The position numbers were made by a program, and so were the translations under genes. A stretch of DNA of 14,743 nt from Treponema sp. (GTDB lineage: Bacteria > Spirochaetota > Spirochaetia > Treponematales > Treponemataceae), in the NCBI GenBank assembly GCA_016296205.1, contig JAEDJS010000048.1, positions 1-14,743 of the forward strand, given 5' to 3'. The notes beneath the pieces were generated by a model. It was not told the DNA's origin and searched no databases. It saw nothing but the letters and a program-made list of their open reading frames with translations. How positions within the stretch are numbered: the first letter of the stretch is position 1; every line of letters begins with the position of its first letter. This document shows, piece after piece, positions 1-7,973 of the stretch.

Positions 1-3000
1 TGTGCATTGAATTACAGTAGTAACGAAATCCCTGAAATAATTAAATATATAGAAGAAACTGACTTTGAATTGAATCAGGAATTGGAAAAATTCATTCAGG
101 CAAATAAAATTATTTCTGTAAAAGATGAATCAGATTTGTCAATTCTTTCTGAAATGGAAGTAAATAAATTTTATGAAAATCAGATTTATGGAATAAATCC
201 AATGTATGAACTTCCAGGTTTTGATCATAGTTTGAACAGAGATGGACTGTTTTATAAATACAGTAATGAATGTGCATCTGTTATTCAAGATAAAATAAAC
301 AAAAATTTACCTGATTATTATTTTCAGAAATTTATAAATAAAGTCAATTCTTATTATTTTAATAAACCTTTGAAAAAACTGGAAATTAATGGAATAGAAG
401 AAATTCAAAATGTGGAACAGGAAGAAAATTTTCTTAATGTTTATAAAGATTTTTTACTGACCCTTGATGGAAATATATATAGTAGTTATTCTGATGCATC
501 TTTAATTAATCCAGAGGATAAAAAATATTTGGATGTAAACAGCATTATTCTTAAACCGGATGTTGATAAGAGAAAAGAATTTATTAATGAGTTAAAGAAT
601 CAATATAATCTTTTTAATAAAGTTCTCTTAAATGAAAATTCATTGAAGAATGAAATTGACCTTGCTGCCAGCGAAATGACTGCTGCTCAAAAATCATACA
701 ATAATCAAAATGAAATTTTAAAAAATCTCTATGATAAAATTCAAGCAGGGCAGAATGATTATAACCAGAATTACCAAAATTTATTAAAGCTTAAAGACTC
801 ATTAAATGAAATAACAGACAAAGTAAATGCTCAGGAAATTGTTTTAAATTATGCAACAGGAAACCTTTGTAAAACTGAATTTGACAAAAATAGTCAATTA
901 TATGAATTTAATAATAGAATACTTGAATCAGAAGAACTTTTAAAATCAATCAACGACGAAATAAATGACTGTTCTACAAAAATTGCACTTATTTCAGCTG
1001 GAGTCAAAGAGCTTGAAATGCCTCAATCTCTTGGAAATTATTTAATTTCAATTGAAGATTCCTATACTCTTAATGTTCTTGGAAATGAGATTAATGCTGA
1101 ATATTTAAAATGTGTTAATCAACTGGAAAATGCAAAAAAATCCAATGAGAATTTTATAAATCAGATTTGTAATACTGATGATAAAGATTTACAGAACAGC
1201 ATCATTGAACTTTTGGAGAAAATTGAATCATTTAAAGATAAAGATTTATTTAACAAACTTGTACTGGCCCAATGGTTTGAACACAAAGAAAATTATGATT
1301 TTTTATTTAATGAATCTCTGGGGGATTTAACTGGTAAATACAGACAGTATGATTTTACTTATGAATTTAATAACTGGGCAAAAGTATTGTTTGAAGAAAA
1401 CCATAATTTAGTAATTAACAGTCATCCACAGGAATTTAATAAACTTGTGGAATTATACAGTTATATTAATCTGGATTACTTTGATATTAACAGAAATGCT
1501 GCTGATTATTTGCATTCAATTGCTGCGCAAAAAGTTGAAGATCATTTTAAATCATCAATCGAAAAAAAACAGAAATCGGAATTTGTTATGGCTTGTTGTT
1601 CTATTGTGGGTCCTTTGCCTTTTGTTTTTGTACCGATTATTATTGGTATGGAACATTCTTGTTCTTCAGAACGAAATTATATTGATGCAATTAATGGTTA
1701 TAAAGACAATATGTACACAAAATCACATGGTTCATTCAATCAGCTGCAGCACTTCACTGCAGTTTTAGATCAGAATAATAAAATGATAAATTATTACCAG
1801 TCAAATATAGACAGGTATAAGGGTGGTGATGATAATCAGATGCTTAGTTTTGAAGATTTCAGAAATCAAGTTTACAGAGAGTTAACTGAAACTTCCGCAA
1901 TTAAGAAAAATGAGTTCTGGAATTTGCAGATTGATAATAAAAGTTTAAGTGAAATTTTCAAAGGACTGGAAAATAAAAAACTAAATTCCGTTTATTCAAT
2001 TTATGAAGCTATATTGGAAAATAATACAAAGGATTTTGGTGAAATATTAAATAAATTTAAAACTGAAGTTCAATCAAATGATTACTCCCAGGAAATAATA
2101 CTTTCAAACATTATTAATAAGCAGATTGAAATTTTTTCCAAAAACAAAATGAATTATCTGGGTGTTACAGAAGATTATCAGATTGATTTGTTTAAGCAGT
2201 TGATGTTAAATATTCAAAATCTTGTAGAATTAAATAATTGCAGTGAATACTCAAGCTTTGAAAATAAGCTGCTTACCGATTTGAATAAATCAAAATTTGT
2301 TTTAAAGTCTCAACTTGAATCTCTAAATCTGATGCTTCAAAACTGCATTGATTATTGGGATAAAGCAATTTGTGATTTAGAATCCCAAAAAGTGGATTGG
2401 GAAAATTCTTTTGTAAATCAGTATCAGTTGCAGAAAACAAAGTGGGAAAATGAAATAATCGATTTTTATTCAAAAAAAGAAGAATGGATTTGCTCAAATT
2501 ATTCAAATTTAATTTCTCCCGGTAATATTAATTTTAATTTCAATGATTTTGAAAATATGGAAAATTTCGGCAACGTTAAAAATTTTCTAAGCCAATATTC
2601 AAAAGACATTTCTTCAGGCCTTACTCTTAATAAAATCATAAGTGAATCTGCCAGCCTGATGGATAGAATTGTTAATTCTTCTGTATCTTATAGTCCAATT
2701 GATTCATCTTTGCTGCCTGTTTCTAATAGGAATGTACAGTCCAAGGTTTTGATTTTTGAGATAGAAAAAGAAATAGAAACAGCGTCTAACAGGCTTAATG
2801 AATCTTACGCAAAATCTCAGCTTCTGGAACTTTGGAATTCTCTTGAAGATGAAATTTTAAATAATAATTGTAACTATAAAAATTATTATGAAGATCTGCT
2901 TCTTAAAAACGGTTATACTATTGATTCAACAATTCACAGAAATGTTTTAGTAGACAGCAGTGCTTCCAGTGACAAGTTTGAATATCAAACTGTAGAAAAA

Positions 3001-5913
3001 TATAAGTTTTTTGAGTATGACAGCAGTGAGAAAAATAATTTTCTACAAAATTCAACAAGCAGCATTAACAGTTTTTCTTATGGCAGAAAATACATTGAGA
3101 ATCTCATGGATAAAATTTTTGGAACAGACGGCCTGTTTTCTGAACATATTGGTTTTGCTGGAACTTTTGTGCCAAATGTGGATATAAAGAAATCCCTAAG
3201 TGAAAATCTTTCCGATGAAGGCAAAGGGCAGGAATCAATTATTATTAATCAATATATGTTTAATTCCTATAAAGCAAAATATGGTTACGATGAAAACGGT
3301 AAAGCATTCTACGATAAAAAATTGTGGCTGCCGACTAATGATTTTTTTACGCCTCCTTCAATAAGGGATCTGGCTTCCATTGGTACTCAGATTGTTTCTA
3401 AAGCTTCCGGCATTCCACTTCTGTCAAATGCAGACGATCTATTTTTTGGTATAATAGACGGCATAACTGGAAACAAAAAATGGGAAAGCGTTATTTTTGA
3501 TTTTTCTAAAATTGTAGTCAGGGAAATGGCAGGAAGGTTAACGGGAGATATTTTTTCTGAGTATTCATCAAAGTTAAAAGAAATTGCAGGTCCACTAAAT
3601 GCTCAACTTATAGAAAATGCTGGTAAAAATTTAGTAAATACAGCTGTAAATTCTGTTTATTATGATGAATCAAAGGATGGGCTTGCTTTTAATGGTTCTG
3701 TATTTAAAGATTATTTTTTTGATACAATTGCCGGTGGACTTTCTGCTTATACAACTGATTATCTTGGAAAACTTGATTTAAAAACAGCTTTAGGAATCGA
3801 CTTATCTGAACGTGTATTTGATTTAATTGGAATTAACCGATTCAATAGTATGTCCGGCCAGATTGTAGGTGATGCATTTAAATTTGCTGCAACAGGTTCC
3901 CTTGATTTAAACATTCTTTCTGCAGGAGATACCGGTTTGTTTGAAGTTCATCTTGGCAAAGATGGAATACATACAAATATTGGGATGAATGGTTCAAACT
4001 ATAATATTCTTGAATTTGGAAATTATTTGCAGGCTGTAAAAGAAACCAGCAAAGTGCTTAAGAAAAAATTCGGATCAATTGAGGAACAGCAGCTTCTGGA
4101 AATTGTAAATGTTCTGGGCTATGGAAAATCCACAAATCTGGAATTAGCAAAAACAATTTGGGGCGGTGATGCAGATATTGAATTTATGAACACGCAGGAG
4201 ATGATTGATTTTCAGAAACAATATTCAGAATCAACAAATGAAATTGCCAGGGGAATGAATCTTGGAAACAGAATTATTCTTTCCCAAGACAATAATGGTT
4301 TTGACAGTCTGCAAGAAATAATAAAATCAGCCTCTGTTGTAGCCCATGAAAATAGTCACAGGCTGGGAGAAAATATTGAATCTAATGCATTCCTGGAAGG
4401 CTTTGTTACTTACGATTATCTTTGCAATCAGTTTCGAATTCAAAAAGATATGAATTTTAATCAGGAAATTTTTTTGAATTTATCCAGAGATTCAAATCAA
4501 ATACCTAGTGAAGATAAGTTACAATTCTGGAAAATGTATGTTGATGCTTATTGCGGACATTTAATTGTTCCTGATGGAAATAATCAGTTGTCCATTGCTC
4601 AATTGGGAAATGTTTATGATCAAAACGGAAACTGGTCGCCGCAAAAAGTTTCTGAAATTGTTTCCATGCTAAATGAATCTTCGGAAATTGATAATAAGAA
4701 AATCAATATTATAAAAACACAAATAGTAAAAAATAAAATCACAGATGAGCAGCAGAAAATTACTTATGAAGATGATGAAAAAAATCCTACAGTAGTTAAT
4801 GAAGATCCAACAGAGGATTTAAATATTCTAACTTATTCTCAGGCCGGAGCATTAACAAAAATTCTGGGCCTTAACAGAGTCGAAAAATTACTTGAATCTT
4901 CTGTCCTTGATTTTAACACTTATGATAAAGAAGTAGTAATGGAAGCTCTCAAAATGTCTTCAGACGATTATGACCTTATTGCCCGGGAAAATACCTTTGC
5001 TGATCAGATAAAAACAGTTCAGAATCTTTATAACCTGGCAGGACTTCAATTAATGAATAATCAAAAAAAATCAGGAACAATAGGATTTACAGCTTATGAT
5101 ACAGAAATAAGAGAAGGTTATGCTTTTGGGCAAAACGATGATGGTCGGTATCTGTTTACAACAGTTTATGCTGATGTTTATAGAGATCCTGAATCATATA
5201 ACTGTTTAACTATGAAAAAAAGAAGTCCAATGGATTCAACTAAGATTGCTGTTGAAAAAGGAATTGAAAAGTTAAGCAAATTTATTAATTCTGATGATCC
5301 TGATAAAAAAATTGAACAATTTACTGCAAAGGATAAAGTTCAAATCCAATGGGATATTCAAATGGATAATGATAAAAGGGCAAAAGATGTAATTGTCTAT
5401 AATATAAAGGGGTTAAATTATGAATTAACGGGGGAAAATTATGATTATTCTAAACCGCTTGTAATTGATAATTATCAGACAGTTGATAATATGGCCTTTT
5501 CGCAATCTTTCCCAGATGTTGACAGAAATCAACCATATTACAAAGACGGAAAATATGTTCAGGGGAATACAATTATGGAAGATATAAATTTTGCTTATGG
5601 AACAGGCAAAGAGTATTCTTCAAATTCTTATGTGGGGAATGTGCTTGTTGCAAATAATGGAACAACAATGCAGGGATCAAAAATTGGCAACAATGGAAAA
5701 GATGATAGCAGTGATTTAAGATTCTTGGCTCATGGTTCAAGTTATAAGGATGGCGAAAAAGTAAAATCTTCTAACCCAACTTCTGATGGATGTTTTGTAA
5801 CAACTCAGGAAAATCAGAAAAAACTTATGAATACACTTGCTCTCTGGAAAATCCCTGAAAATACACAGATTCGGTTCCATATAAAAGATTCAGCCTATCC
5901 AAATAAAAAATGA
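1..5913 (+). CDS. giant coiled-coil protein with late HExxH motif and C-terminal His/SxGC (YkuD-like) signature; 5' end outside window
   Basis: The frame is open from base 1 with no upstream stop, so the TTG at position 7 is probably internal and the gene is 5'-truncated by the window. It runs 1,968 codons from position 7 to a TGA. Numbering from that codon, residues about 200-330 and 700-900 are charged, Gln/Asn/Lys-rich and look like coiled coils; four Trp (784, 798, 813, 827) are spaced 14, 15 and 14. Residues about 526-548 form a hydrophobic stretch rich in Cys, Pro, Val and Ile. Residues about 1120-1330 are Gly/Ala-rich and end in a short LGKDGIHTNIG segment. HENSH at 1447-1451 followed by LEGFVTY (Glu1464) resembles a zincin site. 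At the end, His1909 and SDGC (1926-1929) match the spacing of the YkuD L,D-transpeptidase signature. From memory it resembles very long, variable-tail Leptospira/Treponema proteins; I did not verify this. A secreted or surface structural protein or toxin is possible. No function is assigned. Confidence 0.9.
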   Translation, partial: CALNYSSNEIPEIIKYIEETDFELNQELEKFIQANKIISVKDESDLSILSEMEVNKFYENQIYGINPMYELPGFDHSLNRDGLFYKYSNECASVIQDKINKNLPDYYFQKFINKVNSYYFNKPLKKLEINGIEEIQNVEQEENFLNVYKDFLLTLDGNIYSSYSDASLINPEDKKYLDVNSIILKPDVDKRKEFINELKNQYNLFNKVLLNENSLKNEIDLAASEMTAAQKSYNNQNEILKNLYDKIQAGQNDYNQNYQNLLKLKDSLNEITDKVNAQEIVLNYATGNLCKTEFDKNSQLYEFNNRILESEELLKSINDEINDCSTKIALISAGVKELEMPQSLGNYLISIEDSYTLNVLGNEINAEYLKCVNQLENAKKSNENFINQICNTDDKDLQNSIIELLEKIESFKDKDLFNKLVLAQWFEHKENYDFLFNESLGDLTGKYRQYDFTYEFNNWAKVLFEENHNLVINSHPQEFNKLVELYSYINLDYFDINRNAADYLHSIAAQKVEDHFKSSIEKKQKSEFVMACCSIVGPLPFVFVPIIIGMEHSCSSERNYIDAINGYKDNMYTKSHGSFNQLQHFTAVLDQNNKMINYYQSNIDRYKGGDDNQMLSFEDFRNQVYRELTETSAIKKNEFWNLQIDNKSLSEIFKGLENKKLNSVYSIYEAILENNTKDFGEILNKFKTEVQSNDYSQEIILSNIINKQIEIFSKNKMNYLGVTEDYQIDLFKQLMLNIQNLVELNNCSEYSSFENKLLTDLNKSKFVLKSQLESLNLMLQNCIDYWDKAICDLESQKVDWENSFVNQYQLQKTKWENEIIDFYSKKEEWICSNYSNLISPGNINFNFNDFENMENFGNVKNFLSQYSKDISSGLTLNKIISESASLMDRIVNSSVSYSPIDSSLLPVSNRNVQSKVLIFEIEKEIETASNRLNESYAKSQLLELWNSLEDEILNNNCNYKNYYEDLLLKNGYTIDSTIHRNVLVDSSASSDKFEYQTVEKYKFFEYDSSEKNNFLQNSTSSINSFSYGRKYIENLMDKIFGTDGLFSEHIGFAGTFVPNVDIKKSLSENLSDEGKGQESIIINQYMFNSYKAKYGYDENGKAFYDKKLWLPTNDFFTPPSIRDLASIGTQIVSKASGIPLLSNADDLFFGIIDGITGNKKWESVIFDFSKIVVREMAGRLTGDIFSEYSSKLKEIAGPLNAQLIENAGKNLVNTAVNSVYYDESKDGLAFNGSVFKDYFFDTIAGGLSAYTTDYLGKLDLKTALGIDLSERVFDLIGINRFNSMSGQIVGDAFKFAATGSLDLNILSAGDTGLFEVHLGKDGIHTNIGMNGSNYNILEFGNYLQAVKETSKVLKKKFGSIEEQQLLEIVNVLGYGKSTNLELAKTIWGGDADIEFMNTQEMIDFQKQYSESTNEIARGMNLGNRIILSQDNNGFDSLQEIIKSASVVAHENSHRLGENIESNAFLEGFVTYDYLCNQFRIQKDMNFNQEIFLNLSRDSNQIPSEDKLQFWKMYVDAYCGHLIVPDGNNQLSIAQLGNVYDQNGNWSPQKVSEIVSMLNESSEIDNKKINIIKTQIVKNKITDEQQKITYEDDEKNPTVVNEDPTEDLNILTYSQAGALTKILGLNRVEKLLESSVLDFNTYDKEVVMEALKMSSDDYDLIARENTFADQIKTVQNLYNLAGLQLMNNQKKSGTIGFTAYDTEIREGYAFGQNDDGRYLFTTVYADVYRDPESYNCLTMKKRSPMDSTKIAVEKGIEKLSKFINSDDPDKKIEQFTAKDKVQIQWDIQMDNDKRAKDVIVYNIKGLNYELTGENYDYSKPLVIDNYQTVDNMAFSQSFPDVDRNQPYYKDGKYVQGNTIMEDINFAYGTGKEYSSNSYVGNVLVANNGTTMQGSKIGNNGKDDSSDLRFLAHGSSYKDGEKVKSSNPTSDGCFVTTQENQKKLMNTLALWKIPENTQIRFHIKDSAYPNKK

Positions 5914-5936
5914 TTCACTTAAATAAATTCTGCAAC

Positions 5937-5965
5937 TTGAATTCTATAATCATCTGTGATAAAAT
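5937..5965 (+). promoter_or_regulatory. candidate promoter of the rib operon
   Basis: A TTGAAT (5937-5942) lies 17 bp upstream of TAAAAT (5960-5965), which is preceded by a TG typical of extended -10 elements (5955-5956). Transcription would then begin at about 5972, inside the 5' strand of riboswitch stem P1. A perfect TATAAT at 5945-5950 is an alternative -10 with start near 5957; it lacks a good -35 but would include the whole extended P1 stem in the RNA. No hairpin-plus-T-run terminator is visible between the giant gene's stop (5913) and this point, so read-through from upstream is also possible. Confidence 0.45.
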
Positions 5966-6097
5966 AAAAACAACTTCAGGGCGGGATGAAACTTCCCACC
6001 GGCGGTTAAAGTCCGCGAGTAGATTTAACTCTGCATGAAAAGGTGCAATTCCTTTACCGACAGTTACAGTCTGGATGGAAGAAGTTTGTTTTTATTT
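5962..6097 (+). promoter_or_regulatory. FMN riboswitch (RFN element) controlling the rib operon
   Basis: The conserved RFN blocks are all visible in order: CTTCAGGGCGGGATGAA at 5974-5990, TTCCCACCGGCGG (5993-6005), AGTCCGCGAG (6010-6019), the ATGAAAAGGTGCAATTC arm (6035-6051), ACCGACAGTTACAGTC (6056-6071) and GGATGGAAGAAG (6073-6084). The closing stem P1 pairs AACTTC (5972-5977) with GAAGTT (6081-6086) and extends outward through A/T pairs to 5962 and 6097, about 16 pairs with one bulged T. RFN elements bind FMN and switch rib operons off when flavin is plentiful. Its position directly upstream of ribD with an intrinsic terminator after it fits cis-acting transcriptional feedback. Confidence 0.96.
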
Positions 6098-6135
6098 GCA
6101 AAAATCTGTAAGTTAAATTGCACAAATAAATCAAT

Positions 6136-6170
6136 GGCCCCTGGAGAATTGTGTTCCGGAGGCCTTTTTT
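6136..6170 (+). terminator. riboswitch-controlled intrinsic terminator that also masks the ribD ribosome binding site
   Basis: GGCCCCTGGA (6136-6145) pairs with TCCGGAGGCC (6155-6164) as a 10-bp stem with one C-A mismatch and one G-U pair. The loop is 9 nt and the stem is followed at once by six T (6165-6170). It sits about 40 nt downstream of the riboswitch P1 stem, the usual place for the expression platform. The 3' arm contains GGAGG, so the folded hairpin would both end transcription and hide the ribosome binding site. Confidence 0.85.
6158..6162 (+). promoter_or_regulatory. Shine-Dalgarno of ribD inside the terminator hairpin
   Basis: GGAGG lies 6 nt before the TTG at 6169 and 9 nt before the TTG at 6172. 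It is part of the 3' arm of the terminator stem. This is the main argument for a TTG start of ribD. A competing GGAG at 6143-6146 in the other arm lies 4 nt before the GTG at 6151, so a GTG start within the hairpin cannot be excluded. Confidence 0.6.
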
Positions 6171-7299
6171 GTTGAATTCAGAATTAGATTCCCAGTTTAT
6201 GAAAAAAGCAATTGAACTTGCAAAGCTTGGAGAAGGCCATACAAATCCAAATCCACTGGTTGGGGCTGTAATAGTAAAAGACAATAAAATCATTGGTCAG
6301 GGATATCATCATAAATATGGAGACTTACACGCAGAAAGAGACGCTATAAAAAACTCTCTTGAACTTGGCAACGATCCAAAAGGAGCATCAATTTATGTAA
6401 CACTGGAACCCTGCTGCCATTTTGGAAAACAACCTCCATGTACTCACGCAATTGTAGAAAGCGGCATTACAAAAGTAGTAATCGGAAGCAGAGATCCAAA
6501 TCCACTCGTTCACGGGAAAGGCATTTTGTATCTTAAAGAGCATAACGTGGAAGTAGTTGAAGATTTTTTTAAAGAAGAATGCGACAGTTTAAATTCAATT
6601 TTTTTCCATTACATCACAACAGGTTTGCCTTATGTTGCATTGAAATACGCCTCAACAATGGACGGAAAAATTGCAACTGTTTCTGGAAAATCAAAATGGA
6701 TTACAAATTCTCAAAGCCGCCAGTTTGTTCATCAGCTTAGAAATAAATTTAACTGCATTCTTTGCGGAATTCAAACTGTTCTTGCAGATGATCCAATGCT
6801 TAGTACAAGAATTCTACAAAATCCGGATGCACGAAATCCAGTTAGAATTATTGCAGACAGTTCTCTCCGCATTCCAGTTGAAAGCAACATCCTAAAAAGT
6901 GCAAAAGAGATTAGAACAATTATTGCCTGTGGAAAATTTGATTCAACTGAATTCCAGAATAAAAAAAATCAGCTGGAGCAGAATAACGTTGAAGTGTTTG
7001 TATGTCCTGACAGCAATAATCAAGTTGATTTTGAAAACCTGTTCCGCTATTTAGGTTCACAGAAATTAGACAGTGTACTTGTAGAAGGGGGCGGCACAAT
7101 AAATTACAGCATTCTCAAAACTGGAATGGTAAATTCAATTTATCAGTTTGTAGGCGGAAAAATTTTTGGCGGGAATGGAAAAACTCCAGTAGGTGGAAAT
7201 GGAATTCAGGAAGTGGAAGACAGCTGGAATTTTAAAATAAAAGAAACAAAAACATTCGGCACACCTGTTACCGATATTTTAATTCATTGGGAGAAATAA
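6169..7299 (+). CDS. ribD: bifunctional diaminohydroxyphosphoribosylaminopyrimidine deaminase / 5-amino-6-(5-phosphoribosylamino)uracil reductase RibD
   Basis: This cytoplasmic enzyme carries out steps two and three of riboflavin synthesis: deamination of the pyrimidine product of GTP cyclohydrolase II, then NADPH-dependent reduction of its ribosyl side chain. Numbering from the chosen start (about 376 residues), the N-terminal cytidine-deaminase-type domain shows TNPNPLVGAVIVKD, the zinc ligand and proton shuttle in HAE (about 54-56) and the two Cys ligands in EPCCHFGKQPPC. The C-terminal RibD_C reductase domain begins near VALKYASTMDGKIAT and includes TVLADDPMLSTR and LVEGGGTINYSIL. Length is normal for the fused enzyme. 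I place the start at TTG 6169 (TTG 6172 is equivalent) because of the GGAGG at 6158-6162 and because this gives the usual short leader before MKKAIELA; GTG 6151 and ATG 6199 are alternatives. The stop abuts the ribE ATG. Confidence 0.96.
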   Translation: MLNSELDSQFMKKAIELAKLGEGHTNPNPLVGAVIVKDNKIIGQGYHHKYGDLHAERDAIKNSLELGNDPKGASIYVTLEPCCHFGKQPPCTHAIVESGITKVVIGSRDPNPLVHGKGILYLKEHNVEVVEDFFKEECDSLNSIFFHYITTGLPYVALKYASTMDGKIATVSGKSKWITNSQSRQFVHQLRNKFNCILCGIQTVLADDPMLSTRILQNPDARNPVRIIADSSLRIPVESNILKSAKEIRTIIACGKFDSTEFQNKKNQLEQNNVEVFVCPDSNNQVDFENLFRYLGSQKLDSVLVEGGGTINYSILKTGMVNSIYQFVGGKIFGGNGKTPVGGNGIQEVEDSWNFKIKETKTFGTPVTDILIHWEK

Positions 7300-7941
7300 A
7301 TGTTTACCGGAATTATCGAAGAAGTTGGAAATATCAGTTCTCTTAACATTAGCGGCACAAGTGGGAGCATCAAGGTGAATGCTTTTGCAGTGCTTCAAAA
7401 TACAAAACTGGGAGACAGCATTGCAGTTAATGGTGTCTGCTTAACTGTAACTCATCTAGAAAACAATTCCTTTACTGCCGACGTTATGGCAGAAACTTTT
7501 AGAAGAACAAATCTCGGCCAGCTTTCAAATGGCTCTCCTGTAAACCTGGAACGGGCCATGGCAGGTAATGGAAGATTTGGCGGTCACATTGTAAGCGGAC
7601 ACATAGACGGCACTGGAACTATTTCTAAAATTCAGAAAGAGTCAAATGCAACATGGTATTACATAAATGCCCCTCAGCAGATTTTAAATCTTGTGGTAGA
7701 AAAGGGAAGCATTGCAATTGACGGAATAAGTCTTACAGTTGCTTATGTAGATAAGTCAACCTTTGCAGTAAGCATTATACCACACACATCAAGCCAGACA
7801 ATTTTGAGCACACGAAAAGTTGGCGATACCGTAAACCTGGAAAACGACATCATCGGCAAGTACGTTCAGAAATTAATGGGAGTACAAAACAATAATCAGA
7901 GCCAGAAAGATTCAAAAATTCTTGAATGGCTTTCAAATTAA
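7300..7941 (+). CDS. ribE: riboflavin synthase, alpha subunit
   Basis: It converts two molecules of 6,7-dimethyl-8-ribityllumazine to riboflavin plus the pyrimidinedione. The 213-residue protein is an internal duplication of two lumazine-binding barrels. The N-terminal half starts with the diagnostic MFTGIIEEVG and has VNGVCLTV (43-50) and GGHIVSGHIDGTG (94-106). The second half repeats the pattern with IDGISLTVAYV (140-150) and IIPHTSSQTIL (159-169), ending in NLENDIIGKYVQKL. ATG 7300 follows the ribD stop (7297-7299) with no gap and has GGGAG at 7289-7293, inside the ribD coding end, so translation is probably coupled. In Bacillus the same gene is called ribB, hence the naming confusion between species. 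Confidence 0.97.
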   Translation: MFTGIIEEVGNISSLNISGTSGSIKVNAFAVLQNTKLGDSIAVNGVCLTVTHLENNSFTADVMAETFRRTNLGQLSNGSPVNLERAMAGNGRFGGHIVSGHIDGTGTISKIQKESNATWYYINAPQQILNLVVEKGSIAIDGISLTVAYVDKSTFAVSIIPHTSSQTILSTRKVGDTVNLENDIIGKYVQKLMGVQNNNQSQKDSKILEWLSN

Positions 7942-7973
7942 TAAATAAACATCAAATATTCAGAGAGGAAAAA

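Noticed and set aside
6151..6171. GTG at 6151 as the ribD start
   Set aside because: It falls in the terminator loop and adds residues with no family similarity. A GGAGG sits better placed for TTG 6169/6172. A GGAG at 6143-6146 keeps it possible, so it is recorded as an alternative.
6054..6293. 79-codon open frame on the minus strand through the riboswitch
   Set aside because: It overlaps the conserved RFN element and the ribD start in antisense and has no supporting signal.
7926..7973. ATG at 7926 as the ribBA start
   Set aside because: It overlaps ribE, lacks a Shine-Dalgarno, and adds 16 residues not expected in the family. ATG 7974 has AGAGAGG at 5-nt spacing.
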